Source: Cercophora sp. LCS_1 (taxonomy: Eukaryota > Ascomycota > Sordariomycetes > Sordariales > Lasiosphaeriaceae). From it: a DNA stretch of 64,000 nt. Both the position numbers and the translations under genes were made by a program. Where the stretch lies: positions 310,001 to 374,000 of the forward strand of contig JAPZLL010000009.1 of assembly GCA_036250225.1 (NCBI GenBank), in the 5' to 3' direction. The notes under the pieces are model-generated. The model ran no database searches. It was given only the letters and a program-made list of their open reading frames with translations, and had not been told where the DNA came from. Shown piece by piece: positions 1-11,014 of the stretch. The first letter of the stretch is position 1. Each line of letters starts with the position of its first letter.

Positions 1-1
1 G

Positions 2-232
2 GTGGTTGAGAGGGTTGGGACGCCGGTGCTCAAGAAGGAAGAGGTATTTTGGGGATTGCCCAAGAGCCCCAAGCCTGAGAGCGCGTTGAGGTTGCGGAGG
101 AGGATCAGTTCGCTGTCTGCCAGCTCGGATGGGAGTCGTGTGAGTGGGTTAACTGGGACGACGGAACAGACTGAGAGAAGTGAGGCTAGTTTCAGGCCGA
201 TTTCACCAAAGGTTTCGAGATTTTTTGTCTAG
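2..232 (+). CDS. 3' end of an unidentified gene (partial)
   Basis: An open frame enters from the left edge and runs 76 codons to a TAG at 230-232. It is rich in Ser, Arg and Lys, includes a KSPKPESALRLRRR segment and looks like a disordered, basic C-terminal tail. I see no recognisable domain, and the start lies outside the window. The region beyond the stop is AT-richer and non-coding in character, which fits a 3' UTR. Coding status is inferred only from the open frame and composition, so a chance open frame cannot be excluded. Confidence 0.4.
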   Translation: MVERVGTPVLKKEEVFWGLPKSPKPESALRLRRRISSLSASSDGSRVSGLTGTTEQTERSEASFRPISPKVSRFFV

Positions 233-1229
233 GGTGGAGTATTTTGGACGGTCGTTTATACCCGGCTTCATGACCATGGTTTGGGTTTTGAGGATTTGGC
301 TTCTACCAAACGTTTTGTTGTTGTTTTACTTTTAATTTGTATTAGCTCGCTCATCTGTTTTCGTACTGACGATGACTTTTATAATTGACGAGTATCAATT
401 TCGAAAGTATCCCAAGTCCACGTGAGAAGTCGGATTAGACTCTGTACAACCCGTTGCCCATCCACCTATGCGACCAACCAATATGCCTGGTGTCTTCATG
501 TTCGACTCAAATCCGAGCTCGGCCTTTAACTCGATGGTCACATCCAGGAGGATCGACCGAAGAAGCCCGAAGGATCATTAGCGTCGCGGGACGGGATGTC
601 GTGCATTGCATGCATGTGCCAACGCCCAGGGCACCACTTCACAAATCCGGTGTTTGCTTCATGTGCACGCTGCGTTCAAGATCGTGGGATACATTCATCT
701 GGCATCATGTCGGGGCCAAGAACGCCCCAGTAGTGCAGTGCAGATTATCTGCGGTTTGCCCGTGAGATGAACCCTTACTTCCGATCCCGTGGTTATCGAG
801 GTGGCGCTAGACGGAACCTAGTTTTGGGGTCGTGGGGATGCAGACGCAAACGTGTTTGATGGGGGGAGGTTGGGGGCGGTTTGGTCATAAAGGTTAAATT
901 GCGGTATAGGATGGCATTGGAGGGGGAACACACAGGTCAGTAGTGTGTTTCTGGAATCATGAATCCTCTTGTTTGAAGCAAAGTGAGGAGTTGAGTCCAC
1001 GAGAAAGATTGCATGAGATTAGGTGGCAGATGTGAAGCTGAAAATGTGTTCGCCAAACAGAGTCGCAGATAAGCATGCACGCGACCCACATGTCCAAGAT
1101 TTGAGCCGAGCCCCTCGAGAATCTCCATGCAACAAGTTTTCTGATGTTTTCAGCGGACCGGTTGAGTCCGCGATTGTGGCATTTGCCTCCTACGTTAATC
1201 GAAACTTTTGGGCTGAATCTCCCATCGAA
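233..1229. other. Gene-free stretch before tRNA-Pro
   Basis: About 1 kb between the partial gene and the tRNA. Short open frames on both strands are overlapping and have no recognisable content. I see no gene here. Confidence 0.4.
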
Positions 1230-1301
1230 GGCTCTGTGGTGTAGTGGTAGCATACTTGCTTTGGGTGCAAGTGGTCCCAGGTTCGAGCCCTGGCTGAGCC
1301 C
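1230..1301 (+). tRNA. tRNA-Pro (anticodon UGG)
   Basis: A 72-nt cloverleaf without intron. The anticodon arm is CTTGC / loop TTTGGGT / GCAAG, giving anticodon TGG (proline, reads CCA and probably CCG). The D arm carries GTAGTGGTA and the T arm CCAGG-TTCGAGC-CCTGG is perfectly paired. The 7-bp acceptor stem GGCTCTG / CTGAGCC has one T-T mismatch at its sixth pair; the discriminator base is C. CCA is not encoded, as expected for a eukaryotic tRNA, and a T-run follows within about 10 nt (TCTTTTGCTTTTTT), a usual RNA polymerase III terminator. The gene is probably functional despite the mismatch. Confidence 0.9.
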
Positions 1302-2504
1302 AATCTTTTGCTTTTTTGGCTTTTGGAGCTTTGAGACCCTTTGACTGATCGCACTGGACCAAGGCGCTGGCGTGTCTCCACTGCGGTGAGGTGGGTCAGA
1401 AATAGGGGCTAAAGCCGGATGTTTGCTTCCCCAGTGACCATGACCACAATGCGTCCGCGGAAATGCCCAATAGCAGCCTTTTTGATGACCCATCACGCTC
1501 GAGTGGCGACAGACTTCCGTACCATGGCTTGAATCACCTGCAGACCATAGGTTGCGAAGACAGGACGGGGGGTGGGAGGGAATGGTGGGTCTGTGCAGAC
1601 TTTCGGTCGGATACGGAACAGGCCCTGCGTTGATATCGGCCCTGTTTGGTTGCAGCACTGATTGCAAACAAATTTCCAACTGTTACTCATTTTTCCGGTT
1701 CTATGCTTTCACCTCCGACCTCCGGGGCGTTGATCAGTGAATACCAGTGACAAAACGGCTTCATGCCCCAGGAAAGATAAGGCACCTTGGCATGTACCCC
1801 CATGAGAGACGATCGTTCAGGGCCTCCAGATCCCCTGTTTCTAGCCCTGTATCGTGGTGAAAGTGAAAATGCCTACCGGGCGGGCGCTTTTTTGTCCTTT
1901 TTGCATTTGGGCCTCGGATTGGATACGAAAGGTATGAGCCGGGAGATTGTCACGGCGCGAGTAATCCTGGTAGGTAGTGTTGTATGTACAATACAATACC
2001 AGGAAATACGGCAGGCGTCTTACACCGGCCAAATCATTGCTTGGGCGTAACAGGGCCGATGTGGCGAGAGGACAATATCAAGAATGCGGAGGCCATTAGC
2101 ATCGTGAGAGCACTGAGTTGCCACAAGCTACGCGTCCTAGAAAACCGGAACGAGGCCCAGCCCTTCAGGCGCCCGTTTTCTTCACCTCAACGATACCTTG
2201 ACGAGCGAAAAACCAGCTAAACGCAGCAGGATGGCCACAGAAAATACTATCTTTTTTAGGCAATTGCTTCTTGACCAACTTCTCACAGCGGACATGAGTC
2301 CATCAAGGACCCCCCTGGGCTGCTGCAAGACGAAGGCGCTGTAACCGCACCCAGGCTTATAGTTTGTATGTTTGCAAATACGTATTCCGGCGAAATGATG
2401 AGTGTGACACCTACCGCCGTTGAAGTAAGAGAGCCCATCTTTCATATCTGAGGTACCCACAAACGGAGTTTCGCTGGTATAGGTGGATCTCAGGATGGAC
2501 CACG
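1302..2504. other. Gene-free stretch after tRNA-Pro
   Basis: The first about 20 nt hold the T-rich Pol III terminator of the tRNA. The remainder has only short overlapping open frames on both strands and no recognised gene. Confidence 0.35.
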
Positions 2505-3670
2505 TTACAGGGGCTTTGAGTCTCCCTCCTCTAAGAGCTCGGTTGCTGGCAGGGGACGTGTCCCGTTTGCGTTTGCATTGTCGGAGGCGGGGGAACGAGG
2601 CCGCTTCTGCCATGCTCTAGTAGCACATTGTAGGAGTTTATTGGACTTCCACGGACGGTGGGCCATCATGAACTGCCGCACCTTAGCCCCTGGAGAAACC
2701 CACACGGCGTTGCTGACGAATTGACGCCTTCGCACAGCTCAAGCATTTGGATGGGGTGGAGGCCCGACTGTACTCGTTTTGGATCCAGATGAGCGTAGTC
2801 GTCAGCCCAGCTCTGCCAAGCGGTGCTCCTGATGGTGAACCATGAAATGAGATCCGCATCGGTCAGCAGGTGTGCTCGCTCAGACGCAACGACTGCTTGT
2901 CGCTTTCGCTCCATATCTTGCTGGGCAATGCCGGCCTCGAGTTCCTGGATGCGGGCTTGGTAGGCCCTCTCCCTGTCGCGGTGCTGCTCTCTCCACTTCT
3001 TCCTTCGACTCTCGTGGAGATTCCGGAAAGACGTGAGCTGTCGGTTCAACTCCTGGTTCTCCAGCAAAAGGTCCCGCTCACTACGTTGGAGACCAGCGAT
3101 GCGCTGGTGCAGGCTGGTGTTCTCCTGGACGAGCTCGCGGGTGGGGTCCGAAGGTGGACCCCTCGCCTGGTTACGGAGATATCTGCTGACGCTCTCCGAG
3201 GTGCTGTTGTCTCTGGCATGATGTCGCGGCGAATCGGCCCTGGTTCTCGATCTTGAGGACCTCCCAGTCGGCTTCGGGGTGTTGCTGCGGCTGGCTTCTC
3301 GTAGATGGTTGCTCTGGCCCGACATCGATCGCGACCGGCCGAAGGAGCGGGCAATGTTCTCGGCAAGGATCCCCACAGGCTCATCGGCTTCGACGGTTTG
3401 CTCTTCACCCTCGTCAAATTCGACGATGGTGGAGCTAGGAGTTGGCGGCTCGTCGTCATTGTCGAGCGTCCTGGACGTCTCCAACGTTGATAGTGGGGTA
3501 AGGCTGACGTCGTCTGGGGGTGTGAGCGGCATCGTCGGGGTCGGGGGCGTCTTGTTTTCGGTGGAGACTGTGAAGTTTCTCAAGGGCAGGTCGGAAGGTT
3601 TCGACTCTGTCGTCTCCAACGCCAGAGGCGGCGGTGCAATGATTGCGGCGGGAGGGGAAGTGCGCCCCAT
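2505..3670 (-). pseudogene. Truncated, frameshifted fungal coiled-coil protein gene
   Basis: Start chosen at 3670 (MGRTSPPAAI, A at -3); an in-frame ATG also exists at 3832. The N-terminal part (about residues 1-150) is Pro/Ser/Thr-rich and acidic. An Arg/Ser-rich stretch follows, then a coiled coil of about 75 residues (from TRELVQENTSLHQRIAGLQR) and a short segment, ISWFTIRSTAWQSWADDYAH, resembling the start of a domain seen in many uncharacterised fungal proteins. The frame ends at 2666 with unrelated-looking residues. One extra base near 2722-2726 would join ELCEGV to QFVSNAVWVSP and extend the frame to 2505. Even so, the rest of the conserved domain is absent. I call it a 3'-truncated, frameshifted copy. 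A sequencing error plus a divergent C-terminus is the alternative. Confidence 0.5.
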
Positions 3671-5255
3671 CGTGTTCCTCTCGCGGTGTCGACTCTCTTC
3701 CAGTGGGGGATTGGGTTCCAAGCGGGACGGGTCGGTCTGTTCGCCGAGAGACCCACAAGGCAGCTGCACCCGAACGGAATGGCGAGAGAAAAAGACAGTC
3801 GCTTGGTGAAGAGGAACGAGCCTTTCCCACAAGGGCCAGCGATGTTACAAGCCAAAATAGTCGGACTGGAGTCTTGTTTCGGATCGAGGTGCGTTTGGCC
3901 ATGGCAGAATTGAAACGCAGCTTGACCTGCCCGTTTGAGGGGGGTTGGTGAGCGGAAGCGCTGGGTATCGAGAGGGCTTCGGCGCTTAGAGAGAACATGG
4001 GAATGATGCTCAACCCCCGGACCAGCCACAGCTAACACCTGATGGCCAGCTGGAAGCACAGCCATCCCTCCAAACTGTGCGACCAGCAGTGACGGATCAG
4101 CGACGCGGCGACCTTCCAATCGCGAGTTGTTGGGTGTCTTGCGCATGCATCTCATCCCTAGTCAGCTATCCAAACGGCAATAGGCTAAAGGTGGCAGAGC
4201 AATGAGAGAGGTGACAGAGGTCCCGACAGCCTGGGCTCACCGCAACTTTACTGGCTGCCCCCTGGAGAAGTCACCCGCATCGTCCACAGTGTCAAGAACG
4301 AACAACACCATGCAACCTGCACTGGAGCTGTCGACACGGCTCGGCGTGTTCATCCGCACACAGGGCTTCGCTCAGCCTGAATGGCCCAGTGCAACTGGTG
4401 CGGTCGACAGGAAAAGTCGGCACACTGGCGACTGCTGGTGACACCATGGAGCGACAGGCACCGCGAGCCATGTGCGGCCACACCGTGTGGCTATCTGCTC
4501 AGCGGAGCAGTTCAATTCGTGCAGTGTTGGTCGCCTTTGCGACGGGCGATGCATTTAGGTCTGTCGTCCCTGCACTAAAATACCGCACTGTAAGCAGCCG
4601 TTTGGAAAAGAGAACGCACACGAGATCGCTACAACAATGCGGCGGTGGCGGCACTACAGCAGTGGGTGGCCGGATGGTGCTCACCCAGCCAGGCTTGTGG
4701 TTGTGGTGGGGGATTCGCGTGTCTGTTGGCCCGAGGTTTGGGCGCGTCTCAGTCCCGCATCAAGGCATGCGCCGAACATGGTGGTTTTGTGCATGAAGGT
4801 GTCTCGTTCTCCTCGCGGTCAGATCTCGACAACGCAACATTCATTTGCCAGCCCTGGTCTGGCGCGTAACTTTCCATTCTGTCGGGTTTCGGTCTCTATC
4901 GTGGCTTGCCAGATTCGTGGTTCAGTTGACAGTTGCGTCGGCCGCCACTTGCGAGTGACTTCCCCCTTCTTTGGCCCGAGCGCACTCAGCCCTGTCGGTG
5001 GGGGGTTCTCTCCCCAGATTCTCATCCTCCCATTTCGCGACCTTTCTCGAGATTGGTGATCGAAAGGAATGGCGTGTGGTAGGACTGAGAGGGAATTGGG
5101 TTGAGCTACGTAATTAGCCTCGCAATACGGGGACTGCTGGGCTGTCCAATCCCATTACCGACAACGCGAAGTTGGCGACCCTTTTGGGCCAACAGGGCCC
5201 GCTGGGCCTCAACGGACATGCAGAAACGCCCCGCGATCCCGCAACACTCAGTTCC
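3671..5255. other. Gene-free stretch, 1.6 kb
   Basis: Contains the presumed promoter of the broken coiled-coil gene and the downstream flank of the P-loop kinase gene. Several short open frames overlap on both strands without recognisable domains or coherent splice structure. I see no gene. Confidence 0.35.
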
Positions 5256-5859
5256 CTAAACAATGTTGACAACGAATTCTCCTTCCCCCACAGGCCATTC
5301 GAACCCCTCCCAGTAACTGTCGAGTATCTCCGGTGTTATGTCCAAGGCTGAGTCTGCATTCACTGCGGTCCTTCTCCGGAGCTGGATACGTTCCCAGAGG
5401 AACTCTTTATTTGCTGGGCGAAAGACCACCAATATCGATCTCGCGCCCTTTTCCTCTACGAGGCGCCTGAAATACTCGCGGTCTTCTTTGGCATAGAGTG
5501 ACCGGTCTATGATGACGTCCTTCTTTTCGTCGAGAAGGTGCCTGAGCAGTTTATCGAACTCATCTGAAGCCTCTTCCAGATATTGACCGTACATCTCCGA
5601 GGGGTAGTCAATGCCACAAAGTCCATGTCTCTCGTGGAGAATGACATCAACAGACAAACGCGTGAACTCGGGATGTTTGGAAACGATAGCTTTAGCGAGC
5701 GTTGACTTTCCTGAACCTATGACAGCCTCTCTCAGCAACACGGCCCATTCGCGACACCACACGAGACTCACCCGCAATGCCGCAGGTCAGCACGGCAATT
5801 GGGCGGGGATCCTCATCAGTCCGAGTGAGAGGCAATTGAAGCTTTTCCAGGACGTCCAT
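5256..5859 (-). CDS. Small P-loop kinase / AAA_33-type ATPase
   Basis: Two exons (5859-5772, 5716-5256) around a 55-nt GTGAGT...TCATAG intron give 182 residues. The intron splits the Walker A motif: exon 1 ends LTCGIAG and exon 2 resumes SGKSTLAKAI, restoring GIAGSGKST at about residues 27-35. Downstream, DVIIDRSLYAKEDREYF resembles the acidic motif of small P-loop kinases (AAA_33, zeta-toxin-like fold), and RIQLRRR looks like an Arg-rich lid. The family phosphorylates small molecules or tRNA-related substrates; the substrate here cannot be told. Length is typical of single-domain members. The start MDVLEKLQLP is the first ATG upstream of the Walker A motif. The gene faces away from the dipeptidase gene across about 600 bp. 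Confidence 0.8.
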
Positions 5860-6466
5860 CTCGCTCAGTCGCGTGTCACTGCCAAAAATAAAGACTGCTC
5901 AAAATCGAAGGTGTCAACTCGCGAAGTGGGGGTTCTTGGTGAGTTGAAGTCTCAGGATGGGATTGTCTTTGGCTGTTGGGTAGTGCCAGCTCGGCGGTCT
6001 CTGCTATTCCCAAGGGCGAAAGGGTGGAGGCCAAAGAATCGAAACCATCCGACATGCGATCGATGTGTTCGGACCATGGAACATCATCCATACTTTGTCA
6101 AATGATTGATGAGTCGGCATGGTCAGACCGGGTCAACCTTCCCGGTCGGCACGATGCGAGCGCGGGGCAGCAACCCCACAGCGCACAGAATAAGCCCAAA
6201 CGCCCGAGTGGGATGCTACGAACTTCGCCTGAATATGAGGTGACACCTCTCGGTGACTTATAGAAAGATTCACTGATCCTTCGCAGCCAGTAGTCATAAT
6301 CCACTTAGGTTGGCAAAAATGAAGTCGCTCAAAACTAGCAGCATAGAATTGAATCATGCGACTATTCTGTTCAGTGCCCAGAAACACAATCGCCTGCCAA
6401 GAACGGCAGGAGCAAGCTCATGTAGCTCAAGCTTTTGCCGTCTGGCACCACTGCGTCACGCTCACG
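5860..6466. other. Shared upstream region of P-loop kinase and dipeptidase genes
   Basis: Divergent intergenic region. The dipeptidase frame is already open from about 6356. No TATA box or known operator stands out. Confidence 0.4.
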
Positions 6467-6661
6467 ATGCCCCGCACCTGCTGCCGATTGTTCCTATGGA
6501 GCAGCCCCTCCTGCTCCCTCACAAGATCTCTTCCCTTTCGGTCCATTGTCCTTCCATCAGCATCATCAAAACGACCGATCCTCCGACAGACGAGGTTATC
6601 CACTCCCTCTCGATCCTATCTAACCGATTCCATCCGCGCCCACCAGGCCCGCAAGCTCAAG

Positions 6662-8089
6662 ATGGCACCCCAACTCGACGGCTATTTCAAGCAGGTCGAC
6701 GACCTGGCCAGCCACTTCATCGGCCGTCTCGCCGAGGCTGTTGCCATCCCCTCAGTCTCGTCTGAGGCTGCCCGCCGTCCCGAGGTTGTCCGCATGGGCC
6801 ACTGGCTGGCCGACACACTCAAGAAGCTGGGGGCCGAAGCCGAGCTGCGACCGCTGGGCAAGCAACACGGCACCGACCTCGACTTACCGCCCATCGTGTT
6901 GGCCCGGTACGGCAACGACAAGAACAAGCGGACTATTCTGGTCTACGGCCACTATGATGTGCAGCCGGCTGAGAAGAGCGACGGGTGGGACACCGAGCCG
7001 TTCGAGCTCACGGTCAAGGAGGACGGGCGCCTCTGTGGTCGTGGCTCGACCGACGATAAGGGTCCCGTCCTGGGTTGGCTCAATGCCATCGAGGCCCACC
7101 AAAAGGCCGGCATTGACTTTCCTGTAAACCTACTCATGTGCTTCGAAGGGATGGAGGAATACGGCTCGGACGGACTCGAGGAACTCGTTATGGAGGAGGG
7201 CAAGAAGTTCTTTGCCGACGCCGACGCCGTTTGCATTAGCGACAATTACTGGCTCGGCACCGAGCGCCCGTGCTTGACCTACGGTCTTCGTGGGTGCAAC
7301 TACTACAGCATCGAGGTTTCGGGCCCCGGTGCCGATCTGCACAGCGGTGTGTTCGGCGGCCTTGCTCACGAGCCCATGACTGATCTCGTGCGCGTCATGG
7401 GTTCGCTGGTCGATCCTGACGGCAAGATCCTCATCCCTGGCATCGCCGAGCAGGTCGCGCCCGTCACGCCGGAGGAAGACAGCCTGTACGATGGTATTGC
7501 CTACAGTACTGCGATGCTTCAGGAGTCTCTAGGCAGCAAGACGAACATCTCCGACGACAAGAAGAGTCTCCTCATGGCCCGTTGGCGCAACCCCTCGCTC
7601 TCCCTGCACGGCATTGAAGGCGCCTTCTCCGCTCCCGGAGCCAAGACTGTGATTCCGGCCAAGGTAATCGGCAAGTTCTCTATCAGGACCGTGCCGAACA
7701 TGGAGATCGATCAGACCAATGAGGCTGTGACTAAGTACGTCGAGGGTGTCTTCAAGAAGCTCAACTCCAAGAACACCTTGAAGGTGTATCCCCAGCACTG
7801 CGGCAAGTGGTGGGTTGCCAGCCCGAAGCACTGGAACTTCAGCGCCGCCGCCAAGGCCACCGAGCGCGTCTGGGGCATTCCGCCTGACTTCACTCGTGAG
7901 GGTGGCAGTATTCCCATTACCCTGACCTTCCAAGAGGCGACTGGCAAGAACGTGTTGCTGTTGCCGATGGGTAGCTCCACTGACGGTGCTCACTCCATCA
8001 ACGAGAAGCTCGACACAAAGAACTACATCGAGGGCATCAAGCTTCTGGGCGCGTACCTGCACTACGTCGCTGAGGAGCCCATGAACTAA
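6662..8089 (+). CDS. M20 family dipeptidase (CNDP/Dug1-like cytosolic non-specific dipeptidase)
   Basis: Intronless; 475 residues from the ATG at 6662 (MAPQLDGYFK, A at -3). This matches the usual length of Dug1/CNDP2 proteins, metallo-dipeptidases that cleave Cys-Gly in glutathione turnover and other dipeptides. Diagnostic segments are VYGHYDVQPA (metal-binding His and Asp), GRGSTDDKGP (bridging Asp), CFEGMEEYGS (Glu-Glu general base and ligand), the SGPGADLHSGVFGG lid-domain segment and a C-terminal STDGAHSINE histidine. All expected metal ligands appear present. The same frame stays open upstream to 6356, with ATGs at 6356 and 6467. The 65 residues added from 6467 are Arg/Ser-rich and nearly free of acidic residues, like a mitochondrial presequence. 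A dual-targeted product is therefore possible; see findings. Confidence 0.93.
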   Translation: MAPQLDGYFKQVDDLASHFIGRLAEAVAIPSVSSEAARRPEVVRMGHWLADTLKKLGAEAELRPLGKQHGTDLDLPPIVLARYGNDKNKRTILVYGHYDVQPAEKSDGWDTEPFELTVKEDGRLCGRGSTDDKGPVLGWLNAIEAHQKAGIDFPVNLLMCFEGMEEYGSDGLEELVMEEGKKFFADADAVCISDNYWLGTERPCLTYGLRGCNYYSIEVSGPGADLHSGVFGGLAHEPMTDLVRVMGSLVDPDGKILIPGIAEQVAPVTPEEDSLYDGIAYSTAMLQESLGSKTNISDDKKSLLMARWRNPSLSLHGIEGAFSAPGAKTVIPAKVIGKFSIRTVPNMEIDQTNEAVTKYVEGVFKKLNSKNTLKVYPQHCGKWWVASPKHWNFSAAAKATERVWGIPPDFTREGGSIPITLTFQEATGKNVLLLPMGSSTDGAHSINEKLDTKNYIEGIKLLGAYLHYVAEEPMN

Positions 8090-8521
8090 CCGCGATCAAA
8101 CGGTTGAGCTCAATGACTGGTTGGTTGGATCGTTCCTCAGCACGGTTTGCGCGTTTCCAATCATGGGTTATGCAGAATTATCAGCCAACACAGATAGCAC
8201 TCAAATAAAAACTAATCCAATACCAAAATTCCCTCCAATGTGCTATGCATATGTGTTCCGTTCCCCTGTATCTGGTGTGTTGGTATCTCTGGGTATAAAT
8301 CGCGATCGCCAGCGTCACAGTCCTTCATCTGCCGCATTAACCATCCCGATGCTCGAAAGGAAAAGGGGTATAAATCTTGCTCCGCAACCCAAATGATAGT
8401 CGACCAATAGTCCTTCCATCCGAATTATTACCTCCTCCAGGGATGAAGATGCAAGCCAGGATAACAACGCCGCGAAAAGCAAAATGATATGCGACCAGGC
8501 CGGACCGGACGAGATGCCAAC
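8090..8521. other. Convergent intergenic region
   Basis: Holds the 3' ends of the dipeptidase and Yippee genes. An AT-rich patch with AAATAAAA near 8203 may serve polyadenylation. No gene seen. Confidence 0.4.
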
Positions 8522-9358
8522 TCAAGTCCTCATGCTGGAGACCCTGCTCCGTCGCCGCTTCGCAACGACCTCAGGGTCCCAAACGCCAGCAAAGATATCC
8601 TCACACTCGTCTTCATCTTCAGAATCAAAAACAACAACGCCGTCATCGCCACCCAACTCACTCTCCTCACTCACTCTCGACGAGCCATTACTATTAGTGT
8701 TCGTATCCGTACTCACCCTCCCACCCTTTGGGCTCCTAGGCAACGGTTTCTCCTCCCTCACTTCAACATCCTCCCAGCCATGGCTGGCAACAACTCGCTG
8801 CGTCTCGAGGATGAACTTGCCAACCTTGTATTTCTGCGCCTGTTCCTTGGCGTCGACGTATTTCCAGCCCAACTTGGTCGAGCAGATCACGCACCAGATG
8901 TCGGCTACTACGTGCTGGCCCGTCACTAGCTGCCTGTTTTCGTTGCGACCGACGCGGATGTTGATCAGGTCGGATTCGTTGTTGTCGCCGCTGATATTAT
9001 CGTTCACTGGCGAGCTGGGACAGCTCGGCGTTGCTTGGGTTGACGGCGGGGCGACGAGGTATGCGCGCCCGTGGCGGCCTGTGAAGCCCTTGCTGACGAT
9101 TTGGTCGGCGTAGGCTAGGTCGGCGGCGCAGGTTCCGCAGCGGAGTGTGGTGGGTTGGGTTCGGGTTAGGCGGGGTGTCGAGGTCGGTGAGGTAGGGGAG
9201 CTCGAGAGGGAGGGGATCGAGGTCGGGGACGGGGGTGGGGAACGTGTGGTGTTGCGCCAGGGGAGGGAGATGGTTGGGAAGAGGTAGAGCGGGAAGGCGG
9301 GGTTGTCGCCGGTGGTGTTTGGGATCACTGGGCGGGCGAAGACGAGGTCGCCGAACAT
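8522..9358 (-). CDS. Yippee-domain (putative zinc-binding) protein
   Basis: A single-exon gene of 278 residues from the ATG at 9358 (MFGDLVFARP); the frame is open further upstream to 9499, but that part looks like 5' UTR. A Ser/Pro/Thr-rich N-terminus of about 70 residues precedes a Yippee core: LRCGTCAADLAYADQIVSKG, GRHGRAYLV, then TGQHVVADIWCVICSTKLGW and KYKVGKFILE. The two CxxC pairs (CGTC and CVIC) are the expected zinc ligands. The loop between them is expanded by an Asn/Ser/Asp-rich insert, and the C-terminal tail is acidic (DSEDEDECED), ending in basic residues. Yippee proteins share the Mis18/cereblon zinc fold; their roles in fungi are poorly defined. Family assignment is secure, function is not. 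Confidence 0.85.
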   Translation of the reverse strand: MFGDLVFARPVIPNTTGDNPAFPLYLFPTISLPWRNTTRSPPPSPTSIPSLSSSPTSPTSTPRLTRTQPTTLRCGTCAADLAYADQIVSKGFTGRHGRAYLVAPPSTQATPSCPSSPVNDNISGDNNESDLINIRVGRNENRQLVTGQHVVADIWCVICSTKLGWKYVDAKEQAQKYKVGKFILETQRVVASHGWEDVEVREEKPLPRSPKGGRVSTDTNTNSNGSSRVSEESELGGDDGVVVFDSEDEDECEDIFAGVWDPEVVAKRRRSRVSSMRT

Positions 9359-11014
9359 GGTTGTAGTTTGTCCTGGGGGAAGAGTGTTGGTCTTGTTGTG
9401 GTGGTTGGGTGTGTAAAGGGAGGGGAACAACTGTGAAGCGGTTTCGATCAAGTTCGTTGAGTGTATCAAGCGTATGTCATTCGGGATCGCCGGAAGCAAG
9501 CAGTAGACGGTGGTTAGGAGGAGGTGTAGTTACTCATGGCGCGTCGCGACTTCGGATCGGAGCCCCGCAGGGAGCGGTGACACTTCGGGGGTTAAGAGAG
9601 GCAGAAGTTGGGGTGGAGGGGAGTGCCGCAACAAACGGCTTTCAAAGGGTCAACATCTTACGCAACCATTGGACGGATTCAACGTGCCGGAGGGAAGATC
9701 GGAAGGGGTGGTGTTTAGCGCCAGACAACTTTTGGGCGTGTCATGGGATCCCGATCCCTCCCCGAGAGCCCTTGTGGTTGCCGCTCTTTATCGATAACAG
9801 GCTGCGGGGTCATCCCTGCAGCCACTGCCGACCAAGGCGGGCGATGGCGGCATCATGGTGGGGTATTGCCAACTCGCGCAGTCACTGTTGCAGACCGCTT
9901 TGTGATCAAAGGAGCAAGCGGAAATATTGAAGCTGTCCGGTTTATTCGAGAAACCATTCAGGGTCTCAAGTATACGAGCTGCTTACAAGAGGAGGCACTT
10001 CTGGCGCTGTAGCCTTCACTTGAACTCGGGGTTGAAGGATGCCAGTTAACCGCACCTGCTGATGACCCGGTATTGGGCACATGAATGATGAGGCTCAGGG
10101 TCCTCGCCTTGGTTCCAGCTTACGTACGGCATAAGCGCGCTGGCCATTTGGTTGGTCATGATTGTGACAACAGTGATGTTAGCAGCCAAGGCTTTTTGTC
10201 GTATTTCAAGTGGCAGTTGTGACATATCCTGAAAATACAAACAGCGCAATTGGTCATATTTAGTCATCCCAGAGCCGAAAGTGAAGTTGTTGGCCAGCGC
10301 CGAGATCCGTAGTGTCGCGGAGAAGGCCACCGCCAAACCGCCAAAAGCAAATGCGGATCCGATGACACCAGTGAGCTGGGTCGATGTTTTGCTTTTTGCA
10401 TCTCCGATCTTGGATCGCAACTGCCCTCGGACGTTCATAGCGGATTTGTTGGCCATGGCGCCGCAGGAATAGCTTCCGGACGGTTCTACACGAGAATCGG
10501 ATGTTCGTGCCGATGAATGAGTTCAAGTTGCAGTCACGATTATCTACGGGAAAACTGTTGGGCACGGCCGCAACCGCTGGCGACAAAGGGTCATCCCACG
10601 TGATGAACCCCCACCCCGCCACTGGAACAGGGATTTCTCAGCCAAAATTTGAGACGAGTGGAGCCAACGGCCAGGTTGCCCCAAGAACTTCAACCCGCCT
10701 TTTCTCTCTTCCCTTTTCACCGAGTTTTGCCTTCACCACCTCAGACCCTGATTCTTGCCTTGACAACGTCCCTACAACCGCTATATCTTGCGCCCGCCCC
10801 TCTGACTCGCACAATCCTCCCAATTGACAAGTCTACTACGCCAGATTCGCCCATCCGCAATCGCACCCCCGTCTTCCGGACACCCGACCGATCAACCCCC
10901 GCTCTTGGATCCGGACTCTTTCCGCCCGAGACACACAACCCAACACCCCGACACCCGAGACCAACTTGGACAACGTTGCATAACCAACCATCAAAGTGGC
11001 ACCCACCAGCAGAA
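9359..11014. other. Divergent region between Yippee and antizyme genes
   Basis: 1.66 kb holding both promoters and the antizyme 5' leader. The last 300 bp are C/T-rich, as is common in fungal leaders. An open frame at 10046-10456 (minus strand, 136 codons, one hydrophobic stretch) has no recognisable similarity and is not called. Confidence 0.4.

Noticed and set aside
3279..3809. 176-codon plus-strand frame opposite the coiled-coil gene
   Set aside because: It is the antisense shadow of a low-complexity Ser/Arg-rich coding region.
10046..10456. 136-codon minus-strand frame with a hydrophobic stretch upstream of the antizyme gene
   Set aside because: No recognisable domain, no coherent splice partners and ordinary composition; length alone does not support a gene.
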